A stretch of DNA of 14,541 nt from JBKJUK01 sp046590705 (GTDB lineage: Bacteria > Acidobacteriota > Thermoanaerobaculia > Gp7-AA8): assembly GCA_046590705.1 (NCBI GenBank), contig JBKJUK010000146.1, positions 1 to 14,541 of the forward strand, read 5' to 3'. This document shows positions 14,524-14,541 of the stretch, in pieces. The translations under genes and the position numbers were made by a program. The notes beneath the pieces are model-generated. The model saw only the letters and a list, made by a program, of their open reading frames with translations. It did not search any database and was not told where the DNA came from. Every line of letters begins with the position of its first letter. Within the stretch, counting starts at the first letter, position 1.

Positions 14524-14541
14524 TTCCGTTCAACTGCCGTA

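Overview
The window looks like a chromosomal segment of a moderately GC-rich, diderm (Gram-negative-type) bacterium, most likely an Acidobacteriota member or a close relative. The evidence is a TonB-dependent outer-membrane receptor, a lipoprotein with a lipobox, a set of small conserved proteins (DUF2277, DUF1572/DinB, DUF3253, and a CPCC-knuckle coiled-coil protein) that I associate from memory with Acidobacteriota, and several families of palindromic intergenic repeats. The phylum is an inference; nothing here fixes a species. I found no phage or conjugation genes, transposase, CRISPR array, tRNA or rRNA.

Layout, left to right. (1) 1-1136, minus strand: the N-terminal part of an agmatinase-family ureohydrolase, cut by the window edge and apparently starting at TTG, preceded by a 96-residue CxxC/coiled-coil protein. 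(2) 1246-3477, plus: a membrane-anchored M28 metallopeptidase with a multi-TM and C-terminal domain, laid out like eukaryotic ERMP1/Fxna. (3) 3478-4193: a gene-free block holding an inverted pair of a structured palindromic repeat and about 2.5 tandem copies of a 111-120 bp repeat. (4) 4194-5312, minus: a PLP-dependent trans-sulfuration enzyme (cystathionine gamma-synthase/lyase family). It is divergent from (5) 5442-6125, plus, a small M50 intramembrane metalloprotease; two palindromes lie between them. (6) 6421-9384, plus: a PAS-GAF-PAS-PAS-GGDEF-EAL cyclic-di-GMP enzyme with both active sites intact, behind a roughly 200-bp leader containing a long hairpin. (7) 9385-9682: a 176-bp nested inverted repeat. 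(8) 13452-9683, minus: a compact four-gene cluster, TonB-dependent receptor, DUF3833-like lipoprotein, DinB/DUF1572 protein, DUF2277 protein. (9) 14260-13685, minus: a two-domain DUF3253 protein, with more repeats upstream to the window end.

The genes mostly form independent units. The one convincing operon is the receptor-lipoprotein-DinB-DUF2277 set, with a 4-nt ATGA overlap and short gaps. The most unusual material is the repeat content. Three copies of one palindromic element share a hairpin-hairpin-spacer-hairpin plan, and one copy carries compensating stem changes. That points to selection on folded RNA or DNA, or to mobilisation of a folded form. The largest repeats sit where convergent genes end.
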